A DNA stretch of 64,000 nucleotides from Lobulomyces angularis (Eukaryota > Chytridiomycota > Chytridiomycetes > Lobulomycetales > Lobulomycetaceae), in contig JADHYX010000002.1 in the NCBI GenBank assembly GCA_027604685.1, positions 3,035 to 67,034 of the forward strand, given 5' to 3'. Positions 11,647-25,742 of the stretch are shown here, piece by piece (the first letter of the stretch is position 1; the number at the start of each line of letters is the position of its first letter). A model generated the notes under the pieces. It saw only the letters and a list, made by a program, of their open reading frames with translations, was not told where the DNA came from and searched no databases. The translations under genes were made by a program, and so were the position numbers.

Positions 11647-12550
11647 CTAATTTGTAAATTTTTTTAATAATCCCAAACAACTCAAAACCTGAAATGAAAA
11701 TTTAAGTTGTTTTCGAGAAAATTAATGTACTTGCCTTATCAGTATCGTTTTTTTCGTATAAATCATCGCATTCAAAATAAGTTTGCCCCGAAATATTCAA
11801 TTTCTTGACGCCGTCTATAAAATTCAAGATATTTTGCTATTTTTCAAATTAAAAAGAGTTTTAGAATAACAAGAATACTTTTTGCATAAACGGAAATCGA
11901 GCAGTATTCACCTTATAACCGTCTTTGATGTACAAGTTAATCAATTTAATTAAAATTTGGCCGTCTTTTAAAGTGGTGAAAAAATCTTTTTCAGCATCCT
12001 TTAAATTTTCCACTAAACTTTCTTCATTGCTCAACTTTCCAATAATCCAGCTTCTAATTTCTTCTAAATCAAAAACTTCTGGTTCAACAACTTTACTTAA
12101 AGGACTATTTTGCATTTCTGTAACTTGACCGCCGCTTTGGGAGGTATCTGTGAAACTGCTTGCTTCTTGTGTTATTTCAGATTGACTTGGTTTGGGACTA
12201 TTCAATTTTGAAGATCTCAACATCACAGAACCTGGGTTAACATTACCGAAAAGGTTAAATCCTCCTCCTCCTACAACTCTTCTCTTAATTTCCTGTGTTG
12301 TATCCACAGGGGTTTGTTTTTCTTTCGGTGTCTCTTCTATTTCTTCATCAGATACTTTTTTTTCTTCTGAAGCTCCTCCTGTTGTGGAAGCTTCATTTTC
12401 CGTAGAAGTCGCTGCTTGATTTCCATCAAGCTATTTTCATTATAAAAAAAAAATTAAAAAAAATTTGGTTAAGTTTACAGTTTCAGAACCAGCACTATTT
12501 TGTCTTTCTACTGCTTTTCGGCCCCTAGCTGTAACTCTTGCTTTTGTCAT
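11647..12550 (-). CDS. Single calponin-homology domain protein, transgelin/Scp1-like
   Basis: Probable actin-binding protein. Four exons: the first encodes MTKARVTARGRK and ends near 12480. The second starts near 12432, is acidic and Ser/Thr/Gln-rich, then enters the CH domain (FDLEEIRSWI, LKDGQILIKLIN, FPFMQK). The third has NILNFIDGVKKL and DLYEKNDTDK, where single CH domains have the DLYE signature. The fourth has VLSCLGLLKKFTN and the stop. The last intron is GC-AG (GCAAGT donor near 11734), the only one seen here. There is an N-terminal extension of about 150 residues and no C-terminal calponin repeats. The domain call is firm; relation to Scp1/transgelin is likely. Confidence 0.85.
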
Positions 12551-12703
12551 CTAATTAAAAAATTTTTTTAATTTTTACAAAGCTAAATTTTTGCCGTATA
12601 TAAAAAAAAAAAATTACAAATGAAATTGATAACGCACAGAAGAATTTTACACAAAAAAGTATAAAACCATCAAAATCAATAACTCTCAAAATAAATTAAC
12701 TAA

Positions 12704-13231
12704 TTATACATGCGATAAAGACCTTCCAGACACCGGTAAACTGTTTATAATGTTGTTGTTAGACTGATTTTGATTGGAGTTTTTTTCTTCGATTTCTTTT
12801 AATTTATTTTGCAAGTCAAAATATTTAATAGAGAGTTCATCAAATTTGACTTTTAATTCTTCAAATTCAGCATTTTCATTGCTTCCATTTTTGGAATCAA
12901 AAAGGTTTAAAATAAAATTTTTGTTTTCTTCACCAGCAGCAGCTTCTTGCAAGTTAGTTGTTGAAGTTTGCACATCGTTAGTAGAATGGGAGGTTGTTGT
13001 GTGCGCGTCAGTTAATTTTGTTTCATTATTTTTAAACTCACCATTGTTCACTGAATTTTGTTGCAAACTTTTTATTTCCTGCTTCAATTTTTCAATATCT
13101 ATTGCTAAAAGTTTATTTATCATTTTCATTTACTTAAAAAATTTTGAAAGTATCTTAAATTTACCCTGCGAATTTACCATTTCTAAGGCATTCTTGAGAT
13201 CTTCTTGAAGCATTGCATTTTCTTCATCCAT
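12704..13231 (-). CDS. Small coiled-coil protein, unknown
   Basis: Two exons. The first encodes MDEENAMLQEDLKNALEMV at 13231 downward; the second starts near 13110 (IDIEKLKQEIKSLQQ). The product is about 160 aa with two heptad-like coiled-coil segments at the ends and an Asn/Thr/Ser-rich middle. The junction at G|CA restores an uninterrupted coiled coil across the intron, which supports the model. No family is recognised. It could be a small adaptor of a larger coiled-coil complex, but nothing in the context shows which. Confidence 0.6.
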
Positions 13232-13501
13232 CTTAAAATTTTGAAAATTTTTAGGGTTTACAAACAACACAAAAGTACTTCAATTACTGCAATTATTAAT
13301 TGTGAATATAAATATAAAACTTTAATATAAACTGTAATTCCCTCCGCAGTTTTCTGCAGCTTAAATCCATATTGAGTACCTATTTCTAGTCAAATTTCGA
13401 AGATGAAGTACAAAAAAACAACCTAAATTTAAATTGTATTATTTATTTTCTTTTATATATAATTATTATATCAAATTTTAGTAACAAGAAAAAAAAAACA
13501 T

Positions 13502-14166
13502 TTATTGTTTTGTATGAGCTATTTTCCATTCAACAATTTGCTTGCAAGTCATTTTATTTCGAAATCCAATTTCAAATTCTTGATAAGTAACGCCTAATAT
13601 ATATATACCAAAACTTAAAAAGCAATATTAAAATTTAATTTTTCACCTTTGTACTGGGGAACAAGGTTTAAGTCAGGCCCGCCAGGCTGTTTTAAGGACT
13701 GCTGATGTAACTTCATTAAAAGAGATAAACCTGATATATCTTCCGGTTGTGGGTAAAGTGTAGGTTCGTGAATGTAAACACATCGCACATTTGTACAAGC
13801 GCCAAATGGAAAATATTTACAAGGTTGTGTTGGTGTTGGCATGTTTGTCACACCCTCAGATCCATTTAAAATATGTTCAAATTTACCTAAAGAAATAAAA
13901 AAAATTACGATGTCAGATTTAATAATCTAAGCATACACTGATTTCCATTTTTGCATTTTCCACTCAAAAAAAACTTGATTCAGGCAAGATATATAAACAA
14001 ATTATTTAGTAATTGATCTTAACTTTTTTTTTTTTTTTTTTTTTTGGATAACATTTTAAAATAAATTTAGTTTTTTTTTTTTTAATTAAAATAAAAAATA
14101 GAATGTAAATTGCAAGATAATTAACTTTTCATTAAATAGTTTTTTAAATTTTACCTTGCAAATCAT
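13502..14166 (-). CDS. Twin CCCH zinc-finger protein, probably RNA-binding
   Basis: Four exons in phase: 14155-14166 (12 nt), 13937-13973 (37 nt), 13647-13886 and 13502-13593, for 126 aa. The protein begins MICKFFLSGKC and continues NGNQCKFEH, a CCCH finger of C-x8-C-type spacing beginning right at the N-terminus as in Nup42 and ZC3H4/6/8 proteins. A second finger reads PCKYFPFGAC then TNVRCVYIHEP. The remainder is Pro/Gln-containing and ends KQIVEWKIAHTKQ. Both fingers keep all Cys/His ligands. Such fingers usually bind AU-rich or pre-mRNA. The exact subfamily is not settled. The first finger exists only if the two tiny exons are used. Confidence 0.75.
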
Positions 14167-14652
14167 TTTTAGTAATGATTAATTTTGAATATTAGTTTAC
14201 TTGAAAAATTGAATTTTGTTTGTAATTTTTAATTTTATTTGAGGAAAAAATCGAAAAACCCCAATAACCCTGAAATATGCCTTAAATAGTTTTATTACAA
14301 ATGAAATTTGCAACTAACTCCAGTCAATAAACGTCAATCAAGCACTTGCAAATGACTTCAGATTTTAGTAAATTATTACTGGATTTTTATTTGTGTTTCT
14401 GTTTTTTTTATTAATTAGAAATTAGAAATTTTATAACAAATGATGAGTTTTCGAAACAACTTGAAAATGTAAACAACAAGTGTGTTCTAAGATGAGAGTT
14501 TAAATTGAATAATTGAATTAATCTTACAGCAATCAACATACTTATGCTATTCGCAACAGTTATATATTGATCATAAATTTTTTTTCAATTTTCTTAGTGT
14601 AACCCAAATTTCTTCAAGATATCCTGCTACCTACTACACTACAAACTTAACT
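14167..14652. other. Divergent promoter region, CCCH gene / SmE
   Basis: About 490 bp between two genes pointing apart. AT-rich, with no coding frame. I see no specific motif beyond T-runs and short unsupported ATGs. Confidence 0.45.
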
Positions 14653-15116
14653 ATGGTATGATTTAATGATCAGCCTTTCGATCAAAATAATAATTAAACT
14701 TTCAAAAATGTTATTAAATTAGTAAATTTTATTAACTGTTGTAGGCTACAAAAGTTCAAAAGGTTATGGTGCAACCTATAAATCTTATTTTTAGGTATTT
14801 GCAACAGAAGTCGAGAGTTCAAATTTGGTTATTTGAACAAGTAATAAAATGAAATTTTTGAAAATATTGAATTTGAAAAATACTTTTTTTTTTTCATCTT
14901 TCTAAAGACAAACATTAGGCTTGAAGGTTTTATTCTTGGGTTTGATGAGTTCATGAATTTAGTTTTAGACGATGCTGAGGAAGTTTCACAAAAAAAAGAA
15001 AGTAGAAAGAGCTTAGGTATGTGTTCGTTTTACTAAATTGAAATTAAAGTCATTGTAATGTAGGGAGGATTTTGTTGAGGGGGGATAATATTACTCTTAT
15101 CCAGCAGGTCTCTTAA
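14653..15116 (+). CDS. SME1: Small nuclear ribonucleoprotein SmE
   Basis: Core Sm ring protein of U1, U2, U4/U6 and U5 snRNPs. Four exons (14653-14655, 14745-14840, 14908-15016, 15064-15116) give 86 aa. Exon 1 contains only the ATG. The text matches SmE throughout: [30 protein letters not shown] and [15 protein letters not shown] (Sm1), with [14 protein letters not shown] (Sm2). The length equals the family. The sequence that looks like a splice acceptor just before GTATTTGCAA is coding (IFRYLQ). Assignment is essentially certain. Confidence 0.95.
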
Positions 15117-15383
15117 CGTATTCTATATATACTAGTTTTAATTTAGTTGTGTAATATAAAATTATGATATTTTAATGTCTATTAAAACTAAATGGCTTCT
15201 TTTTCAACCTTTTTTTATTTATTCCTATGCTTTTTAAATTGAAAACTGAAACCTGTTCTCCTTAACAATATATCTTAAACAAGCATAAATTTTGATGAAA
15301 ATTTTGGAAGAGGACGTATTCTTACAAGGTTTTTGAATTTTTTTTAGTGAAGTCTACAAAAGTTATAAACAGCAAGCGTTTGA

Positions 15384-15614
15384 ATGCTACGAAAGAATCC
15401 AACAATTCTTGAAGTGCACATTAATGAAGAGGAATTGGAGAGATATAAAAAGATATACCAAAAAAGTGTTCAAGTTGACTTTTTGAAACAAGCTAAGTGT
15501 GGATTAAAAGAAGAACGCAACTTCACATTGAAAAAGATAACAAGTGGTAATCTAATAAATGTAGAAGTTTATGAAAATAAAAAATTACAACACACTAGAA
15601 TCTACGGACGGTAG
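15384..15614 (+). CDS. Small hypothetical protein
   Basis: A 76-codon frame, rich in Lys/Glu, with runs such as INEEELERYKKIYQK and KKITSGNLINVEVYENK. The composition is unlike translated intergenic DNA, so coding is likely. The frame is closed by TGA directly before the ATG. A short upstream frame (MKILEEDVFLQ, from 15295) cannot be joined to it with a normal-length intron. It may be a self-contained small protein or the last exon of a gene whose start I cannot place. No family recognised. Confidence 0.4.
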   Translation: MLRKNPTILEVHINEEELERYKKIYQKSVQVDFLKQAKCGLKEERNFTLKKITSGNLINVEVYENKKLQHTRIYGR

Positions 15615-16024
15615 TTGATAAGTAAAAGTTTTGTAGAATTTATTTTATTAGCATAGCAATAAATAGAACATATTATCAATAGTTTATCAATAATACACCA
15701 AGTAGCAGTTACTTATTTGAGCACGTCACATTTGATGCTTCCCTTTCCTTTTGACAGTGTTGAAAATAAATTTTTCAGCGAAACTTGTCACCGTTAAGCA
15801 GAAGGTATTTTTTGTTCACTTTAGGGGTGCCAAATATCGCTAATGTAACTCGTTCCATCGTCCAGATTGATGTTTTTTGGAAATATCAAACTTTATTTTC
15901 GACTGCGCCTTTTTTACTTGTGAGCCACTGAATTTCAAAAAAAACTACTTTTCAAATTTTTATTTTCAAAAAAGGAAGATTTTCATTGTTATCCTTTTAA
16001 TTGTTTCTTTGTCTAAACTTTAAT
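15615..16024. other. Intergenic with a less AT-rich block
   Basis: About 410 bp. The stretch at about 15720-15870 is visibly richer in G/C than its surroundings and has no long frame. It could hold an unrecognised non-coding RNA or promoter; I see no tRNA or snRNA signature. Confidence 0.3.
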
Positions 16025-17918
16025 ATGCAGCATTTAATAAACCTTCAAGACTCAACTACAACACCTCTTGCATTTCACAATAACAATCCTATTTTAATTA
16101 CAAAAAATAATCATAACGCGAATGACCGTAATTCTTCTACTAAAAACAAAATTTATACCCCTTACTATTCAAAACCATTAAATGATACATTTTTTACCTT
16201 TCTTTACTTGGTTTTATTTATATTCGTAATTGTAATTTTGATAAAGCTTCCAATTCAAAAATATAATGGGAATGTGAACTTTAACTTTTGGTTTTCCTTT
16301 CAAGATTTGAAAATTTTACTTGTTGGTTTATTTTTATTGTTGTCATTTTCGTGGTTTTTTCTCAAATACGTTAGGGTAAAATGTTTTGTTGTTTTTTTAT
16401 GTCAGATTAATATTTTTATAGTTTATGAGTATGCTTATTATTGTTACAGTTCCTTTAACAATGTTTACTTTTTCGTACTTCCTTCTGTACACTAAATTCA
16501 ACCCATGGTAATTTAAAATTATTCTGCGTTTTTCATTTATTTAATTTTGTATAGGACTTGTTTGTTTTCGATATTTTTATGGTCAATCATTGGATTTTCT
16601 TTAAAATTCATCTCCCTTCAAAACGTCCAAAAGGCTCTGCATATAATAACAGTATACAATTTGCATTATTAAATAATTAACTTTTTATTAAGTTGTCTTG
16701 TAATCTACTTCTGAAATTCCCAGTTATTTTAATGTCTTCCTTATGCTTTTTATTGCCTTACACAATTTTTACTACACTCTTTTTTTCAATTTTCAGTAAT
16801 TTCTTGTTTAAAAATTTATTATCGGTTACAAATTTTAACTTTGGTGACTTTTATAAAGACAATTATACTTTGTTTTGGGAAATATTCTGTTGTGTTATAT
16901 TTTACTTTTGGACTAATCAAGCAATTAAATATTTCGTTCGAGTTACAATCGCTAGGTAAATGAAAGTTTTTTTAGAAAGATTTGAAAGTTTAATAAAACA
17001 ATAAAAAATTTTTTTGTTTTTAAATTGACGTTTAATTATATTATAGTGTTATAGCGCAATGGTATTTTGAAGATGCAAACGAGTTTGATTTTAAGGAGAT
17101 TGATGATTTAGAAGAATCCTTAGATGAAGATGATTTAAATTTACTTTTGCCAAAGAAAAATTTTAATTCTATTTTTTATAAGAACAACAATATTAATGAA
17201 GAAGATCTTTTACATGAAAGTGAATGTCAGCAGTTGGAGCAAAATAATTTGGAATTAGGTTTTCAGAATTTAAGAAGGTAAATTAATTGTTGTAAAGAAA
17301 TGCCAATCAATTGTTGTTTTTTAGAAATAAAAACAATATTACCTTTAAAGAAATTGTAATTCAAGTTAAAACCGTTTTACAAAGGCAATTAGGATCAATA
17401 TTGTTGGCAAGTTTAATATTAGCTACTTTGGAATTTTTTAATTTTTTGTTTAAAATAACCAAAAAGGTAAGAAATGACATAAATTTTTTTATTTTATATT
17501 TAAAAAAAAAACATTTAGCTTTTAAAAAGCAAATATACTCCAACTATATTTTCTTACCCAATTTTCACACCAATTACCATGTTGTTTAATCTAATTTATT
17601 CTATTTCTTCGGAATTAAATAAATATACAATGATATATCTTGGAATTAGTGGAAACAACTTTTTTACATCAAGTTATAATTCTTCTAGATTATTTAAAAG
17701 AAATTTAATTCAAGGATTAACTACAACTTCAATAACTAGAACCATTTTAAGTTTTTTTTGTTGGGGATTGCCGAGCTTTACAGGACTGGTTATGAAACTA
17801 TGTGGATTTTTTGCAGACTTGGATAAAGTTTTCATTCTATTTTTCATACTAGTTTCCTTAACGAGATTCATGGTTGAAGTTTTGGAAAACACGTAAGCAA
17901 TTGATTTTTTGATAAAAA

Positions 17919-17957
<39 letters not shown>

Positions 17958-18061
17958 TTCTTAGGATAGATTCAATATTTATTTGTTACATTATTGATTT
18001 AGACTCTGATTCGTGCCGAAATGAAGAAGCCCACTTTGTTTTTCAAAACATTGTTAAATAA
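16025..18061 (+). CDS. PNS1: Choline-transporter-like protein, SLC44/Pns1 family
   Basis: Polytopic plasma-membrane protein. After a polar N-terminus (MQHLINLQD start), several hydrophobic segments lie at about 16200-16380, 16560-16950, 17360-17460 and 17560-17890. The second half carries the SLC44 pattern: a hydrophobic VLQRQLGSILLASLILATLE-type helix, then LNKYTMIYLGISGNNFFTSS and RLFKRNLIQG. Near the end ICYIIDLDSD corresponds to the conserved FVCYAIDKD. An acidic loop (residues LEESLDEDD) sits between. The stop is at 18059-18061. Exact junctions of introns near 16375-16450 are unresolved, because two donors compete. Some members move choline, but yeast Pns1 has no proven substrate. Confidence 0.8.
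17924..17956 (+). repeat. 33-nt poly(T) tract in an intron
   Basis: Uninterrupted T-run inside the last intron of the SLC44-like gene, directly before its acceptor (GTTCTTAG). It is an extended polypyrimidine tract and probably length-polymorphic. Confidence 0.9.
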
Positions 18062-18335
18062 TAAATTTAATTATTAATTTTCGATTTTTTTTTTTTTTTT
18101 TTAAAGTAACTTATTATAATATAAAATACTTTTATTATTTATAGAAATTATTTTATAAAAAAAAAAAAAATTATTTATGAATAAAACAAAAAAAAAAAAT
18201 TAATTTCAACAAAAAATAATTGCTGTAATCTATTTTTTGAAAACTTGAAATACTAAAAAAATAAAAAATGAAGTGTTTAGTAAAAATACTAATTAAATTC
18301 TAATCATTATCATACGGTTCTTTCACTTTTTACAT

Positions 18336-21348
<3,013 letters not shown>

Positions 21349-21787
21349 TGTTTAATTACAAAAAAAAATTGATAGTATAAAGTTCAGTAAAAATTTTTTT
21401 TTTTTGTTTAATATAAAATTTGAAATATTAAACCTTTAATATTTTTTTTTCATAGAAAAGATATAATATAATATCTTTTGATCTATTCAACAAAAGAATT
21501 CTTCTGACTATTGCAAAAGTACTACTATGTTAGTATGTAAATTTAAAGCTAAGTTACAAAAGCGGTGAATGACTTATAAAGAATAGTAGTTTAAAAAAGT
21601 AATTAACCGTAAAATCTGGTAAAGAAATGCTTTTTTTTTTTTAAATAAATTTTTCCTTTTTTATACCATCTCTATTTTTGAAAAGTTTAATTAAAAAAAA
21701 AAATATTTAAAAAAAAACTTCAACAAAAATTCAAATAAAATTTTATCCTTTTCATTTACATAAACTTAAACTCATTAATTAGACCAC
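21349..21787. other. Divergent promoter region, RecQ / NT-C2 gene
   Basis: About 440 bp of AT-rich DNA with several A/T homopolymers. No coding frame or recognised site. Confidence 0.45.
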
Positions 21788-22685
21788 ATGTCCTTTTTTA
21801 TATCAGCAAATCGTAAAGTTACATTTGAAATAGAGATAACTATTCATGATTTAGACAACTTACCCTACATATCTGGACTTTTCTTTTGCAAATGGAAAGG
21901 GAAAAACTTAAGTGGCTCTACTAGAAGGTATATTTAATAATAAATGTTGTGTAGTAAACAAGGAACTCATTAATCCAATAGTTGCTATTACATTTAGTTA
22001 AAACAATTGAAAAAAATGAAATATTTTACTCCAAACTCATTATTAGAAAATTCATAATTTTAGGGAAACAGTAGGAAAGGATCACACTGTACGATGGGAC
22101 CATAAATTGGCAACTAATTCTACTCTAATTATTGGAAAAGATGGTTATTTGCAACCGAATGAGCTGACTCTTACCTTTAGACAGGTTACTAATGGAATTA
22201 AAAATGAAAATATTGGCCAAGTAGCTGTTAATTTAAGTGAATTTGCTGGAGCTAGGTCAACACAGAGAAAATATTTATTAAATCACTCAAAAGTAAATTC
22301 TTTTTTGAGGATAACTGTCAGTATGAAACTTATTAAGGGTCATGTGGAATATAAGGTGTATGTACCATGCATTAAGAAAGTTTAATTATTTCTTAAAGAA
22401 TTAACTTTTCCTAACTATTTTAGCCCAGTTTCAGAAAAATTTGATGTTATTGATGATGGGTTAAAAAGTTTAGAAGAAACCTTAGGTTCAAGTGTTGATG
22501 CAAATTTTAGGAGCGGTGTAACAAATGAGGTACTAGAATAGAATAAACAAAAGTTAAATTTGTATTATTAGAAATCCGATATGCTGAGGAAAAATTCAAT
22601 TCCAAATATATTTCATCAGGACGAATACAATGCGGAAGCGGTGGATAAAATATTTGCAGATATGCTATCAAATAAGATTGAATAA
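21788..22685 (+). CDS. NT-C2 domain protein, EEIG1/EHBP1 N-terminal type
   Basis: Four exons joined in phase; start MSFFISANRKVTFEIEI. The NT-C2 pattern is clear: ITIHDLDNLPYISGLFFCKWK, GSTRRETVGKDHTVRWDH, then ELTLTFRQ, GQVAVNLSEFAG and LLNHSKVNSFLRITVSMKL. NT-C2 domains are membrane- or Rab-linked C2-like modules. After the domain only about 80 residues remain (SPVSEKFDVIDDG to FADMLSNKIE at 22685). The long coiled-coil and bMERB regions of animal homologues are absent. Its function in fungi is not established; a role in membrane traffic is inference. Confidence 0.8.
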
Positions 22686-22787
22686 TAATTATTAAAGTAG
22701 ATTATAGATATAATTCAAGAAAATAAAAAAAAATATAATAAAAAAAAATTAAATTTTTCTTAAAGCAATAATCTAAAAATTGGAACC

Positions 22788-24280
22788 TTAAACTTTTGTA
22801 GCCATACTTCTCATTAATTTTGTAGCTAAAGTAATATTCACACCATCTCTTGCAGAGCACGGAATAACAGTAAAATCAGTAACTTTTATTAACCTTTCCA
22901 AATTTTTTCTACACAAAGCGCCTAAATCAGCTTTATTTGCAATAATTATACTTGGTCTCGACGTTAAACCTGCACTATACAATTCTAACTCATTTTGTAA
23001 TGTAAACAAATCTTCCCATGGAGCCTCGTTGCTTAAGTCAATTACATAAACCAATATTTTACTCCTTTCAATATGTCTCAAAAATGTATGTCCTAACCCT
23101 AAATTTCTAGAGGCACCTAAATATACATTTGAATCGGTCATTTATCGTTACTTCTATTATTACCTTTTATGATTCCAGGAATATCTGCCAAGGTCATCGA
23201 AAAATAATCCGGATAGTCAATGGTGCCAATATAAGGATTTAAAGTTGTAAATGGATATGGGGCTATTTTTGGGTGAGCGCGAGAAACTGCAGCAAGAAAG
23301 GATGATTTACCTGCACTGGAAAAAATATTAGAAACTGCCCCAAAAAATTTTTATTACTTTGGCAATCCAACAAGACCTGCGTCTGCAATGGATTTTAACT
23401 CAAACTCAACTATTATCTCTCTCCCACGTTCGCCTCTAAGGCAGAATGGTGGACCACGTACATCATGAGAAACAAAGTGAGGCTATGGTAATAAAAAAAC
23501 AAAATTAAGAAATTTTTTAATTAATTTGAACTAATTTATCACAAACATTTCCTTTTCCAGCACGACCACCTTTTACTAATGTTGCTGTTTGTCCATCTTC
23601 TACTAAGTCAACTAAAATTGGATCCGGTTTTGATATACCTAAGGGTATTCTGCTAGCCAGCCAATTTATTCTATCGTCTTTTGGTATATATTTACTACGA
23701 AACTTAAAATGTTTAACAACCTAAACAAAAATTTTATTATTCAGCGTCAATTTTGAAAATCACTATACCAATTCGTAGTTACTAAGCTGCTCTAATTCGG
23801 TATTTTCTTCATTTGAAGTTACTACTTCTTTTACCACTGTGCCAACAGGCACAACAATTTCTGTGTCCTCCCCTTTCTTACCATGAAGTGAACTGTTTCT
23901 CCCAATTGAACCGTGATCTGCTCGAAACAATGTAGATAGATGCGTTAAACAAGTAATAGATTTTGAAGCTCTTACTAGAACATCTCCTCCTAATGTTTAA
24001 AAAAATAAAAAACATTTAAATTTCATTTTCATACCTGCACCGCCATTTCCTCCATTAGGTGGCCTATATGATTTGAAAAATTTTAAACAAACTTGCAATG
24101 TTTATGAAGGAATTATCACCCAAAAGCAACTTTCGCGGATTTTTCAAAAGCTATCGCACCATCTCCACCATTTCCCGAAACAACTTTAACCCTCTTAAAA
24201 TCTTGAAATCTGTTGACAGTTTTGAATGAATTGTTTTTTAACAGTTGTGTGAAGGTAGAAAAATTTTTTATTTTACACAT
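22788..24280 (-). CDS. MTG2: Mitochondrial Obg-family GTPase Mtg2
   Basis: GTPase needed for maturation of the large mitochondrial ribosomal subunit. Start [16 protein letters not shown], a basic amphipathic N-terminus typical of a mitochondrial presequence. The Gly-rich Obg fold follows ([31 protein letters not shown]). The G domain has G1 GLPNAGKSSF, the switch region [12 protein letters not shown]3 LADIPGI, G4 NKAD and G5 SARDG. The [25 protein letters not shown] stretch is the Obg hallmark, split by an intron near 23150. No C-terminal extra domain is present. Several short introns are present, all GT-AG. Confidence 0.93.
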
Positions 24281-24495
24281 AAAATTTTTTAATTTTTTGA
24301 GTGAATTGTTTTTGTTTTAAGATATATTCAAAAAAATAAAATAAAGAAAGTTAAAATAAAAAAAATACTAATTTACTAAATGATAGAATTATATACGAAA
24401 ATTGTCGCAGTTAATTATATATGCTTAAATTATTAAATATGATAAAGTCTTTAGAGGTCACATCAGTTTACCTTTGATATTAATTTTGTCCTATT

Positions 24496-25565
24496 TTATT
24501 TATTTAAAAGCAATTCAATCTTTTTCAATATTGCCTCTCCATTATCCATTAACGCTTTGAAATTATCTACTTCATTGGGGCTAAGTAACACACCAGACTC
24601 TTCAACAAAATTCTTTAACTTTACACTGATTGAATAAAGATATTCTAAGATGTTAAATAGTTCTTCTAAAGAAATCCCTGCTCTGGGACCTTTTCGAAAG
24701 TAAGTATCCCTAGTAATAAATAAAAAGAAAGTTAAAAAAAAAAATTTTTATACATTAAGTAAAGGCATGCAAGGGGGATACTAGGGTCGCTTTTGTCAAA
24801 ATTTTCTAACTTGAAAATGCATTTTAAATTATTCAAGTCCTCTTCAGCTAAATTTGCTGTACAGTTAAACTTCAACTTTAGAAAATTTGTGAAAATTCCA
24901 ATAATAGCTGTTGCTTTTTCTACATCACTTTTTAATTCAGCTAACATAGTAGTGCCCAAAAAAAAAAATGCTTCTTGATTTTTCTCATCTACTGTTATAG
25001 CCTCTTTAAAGTAATGGTAAGCCACAGGATTGGTCTTCAAAATGATAAATCCTTTAAAAACAAGTACTTTACTTTTAATATAGTTTAAATCAACTTCACT
25101 CATGTCCTCATAATTTAACTGATCCAAAGCAAGTAATGCAGCGTCAGGTTGATTACCAGTTAAAAGGAAACTATAGCAAATAATGGTGCTTGTATTATTT
25201 TTTGCTTTACCCTTCAACAACATAAAGCACATTTCTGCCAATATATCAATAGGAAACTCTTTTTTTGATAAAAAAAAAAGTGTTAACTCGTGTTTAACGC
25301 AGTAACATTAACTTTTTTTTCTCTGTTTCACTACCTTTAATGTGTCCAATTAGTCCGGATAGAACAACAGAGGAAAAATGTTCGGAAGCTTCTATTTCTT
25401 TTGTCATTCCAATTTCAAAACAAAATTTTACACTTTTTATTGCTTAATTCAGAAAATTGATTTTAATTAAATTTCTTATGAATATTAAATACCTTCTGTT
25501 CTCTTTGCCGCTGTTGACATTGTCTCAAAATTTTTAATTAGCCTTATCAAAGGATTTGTTAACAT
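24496..25565 (-). CDS. TPR-like helical protein, unknown
   Basis: Four exons joined in phase, about 300 aa, start MLTNPLIRLIKNFETM. The central exon (24732-25241) reads as pairs of amphipathic helices with TPR-like spacing (GNQPDAALLALDQLNYED, AYHYFKEAITVDEKNQEAFFFLG). The last exon (RDTYFRKGPRAGISLEELF to ILKKIELLLNK) is a helical bundle. No transmembrane segment or signal peptide is present. TPR arrays bind peptides or build complexes. I considered COPI epsilon subunit and CCR4-NOT TPR proteins but cannot match either. The gene itself is well supported by frame continuity. Confidence 0.6.
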
Positions 25566-25742
25566 TGTTAAATTTTTTAAAAAAAAAAAAAAATAAAAAA
25601 AATTTTTTTATTTAAATTTTTTTTTCTCTAGTGATTTCTTATTTTAACAAGAAAAATTAATAAACTACATATTAAATACAATAATGAATAATGACAATAG
25701 GATGAAAAATGAAATATAGTTTTAGATTGAACTTTCTTGTAT

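Noticed and set aside
11585..11650. Short plus-strand peptide MSDTAEIIEQLSHLSFYKALD
   Set aside because: Looks protein-like but is only 21 codons, cannot be extended by splicing, and overlaps the 3' end of the CH-domain gene.
12774..13208. 144-codon plus-strand ORF
   Set aside because: Antisense shadow of the coiled-coil gene; reads straight through that gene's intron and has a Ser/Phe-rich mirror composition.
15295..15383. Exon MKILEEDVFLQ joined to the 15384 ORF through a 19-nt intron
   Set aside because: The intron would be far shorter than all others here, and the phase leads into a different frame that stops soon.
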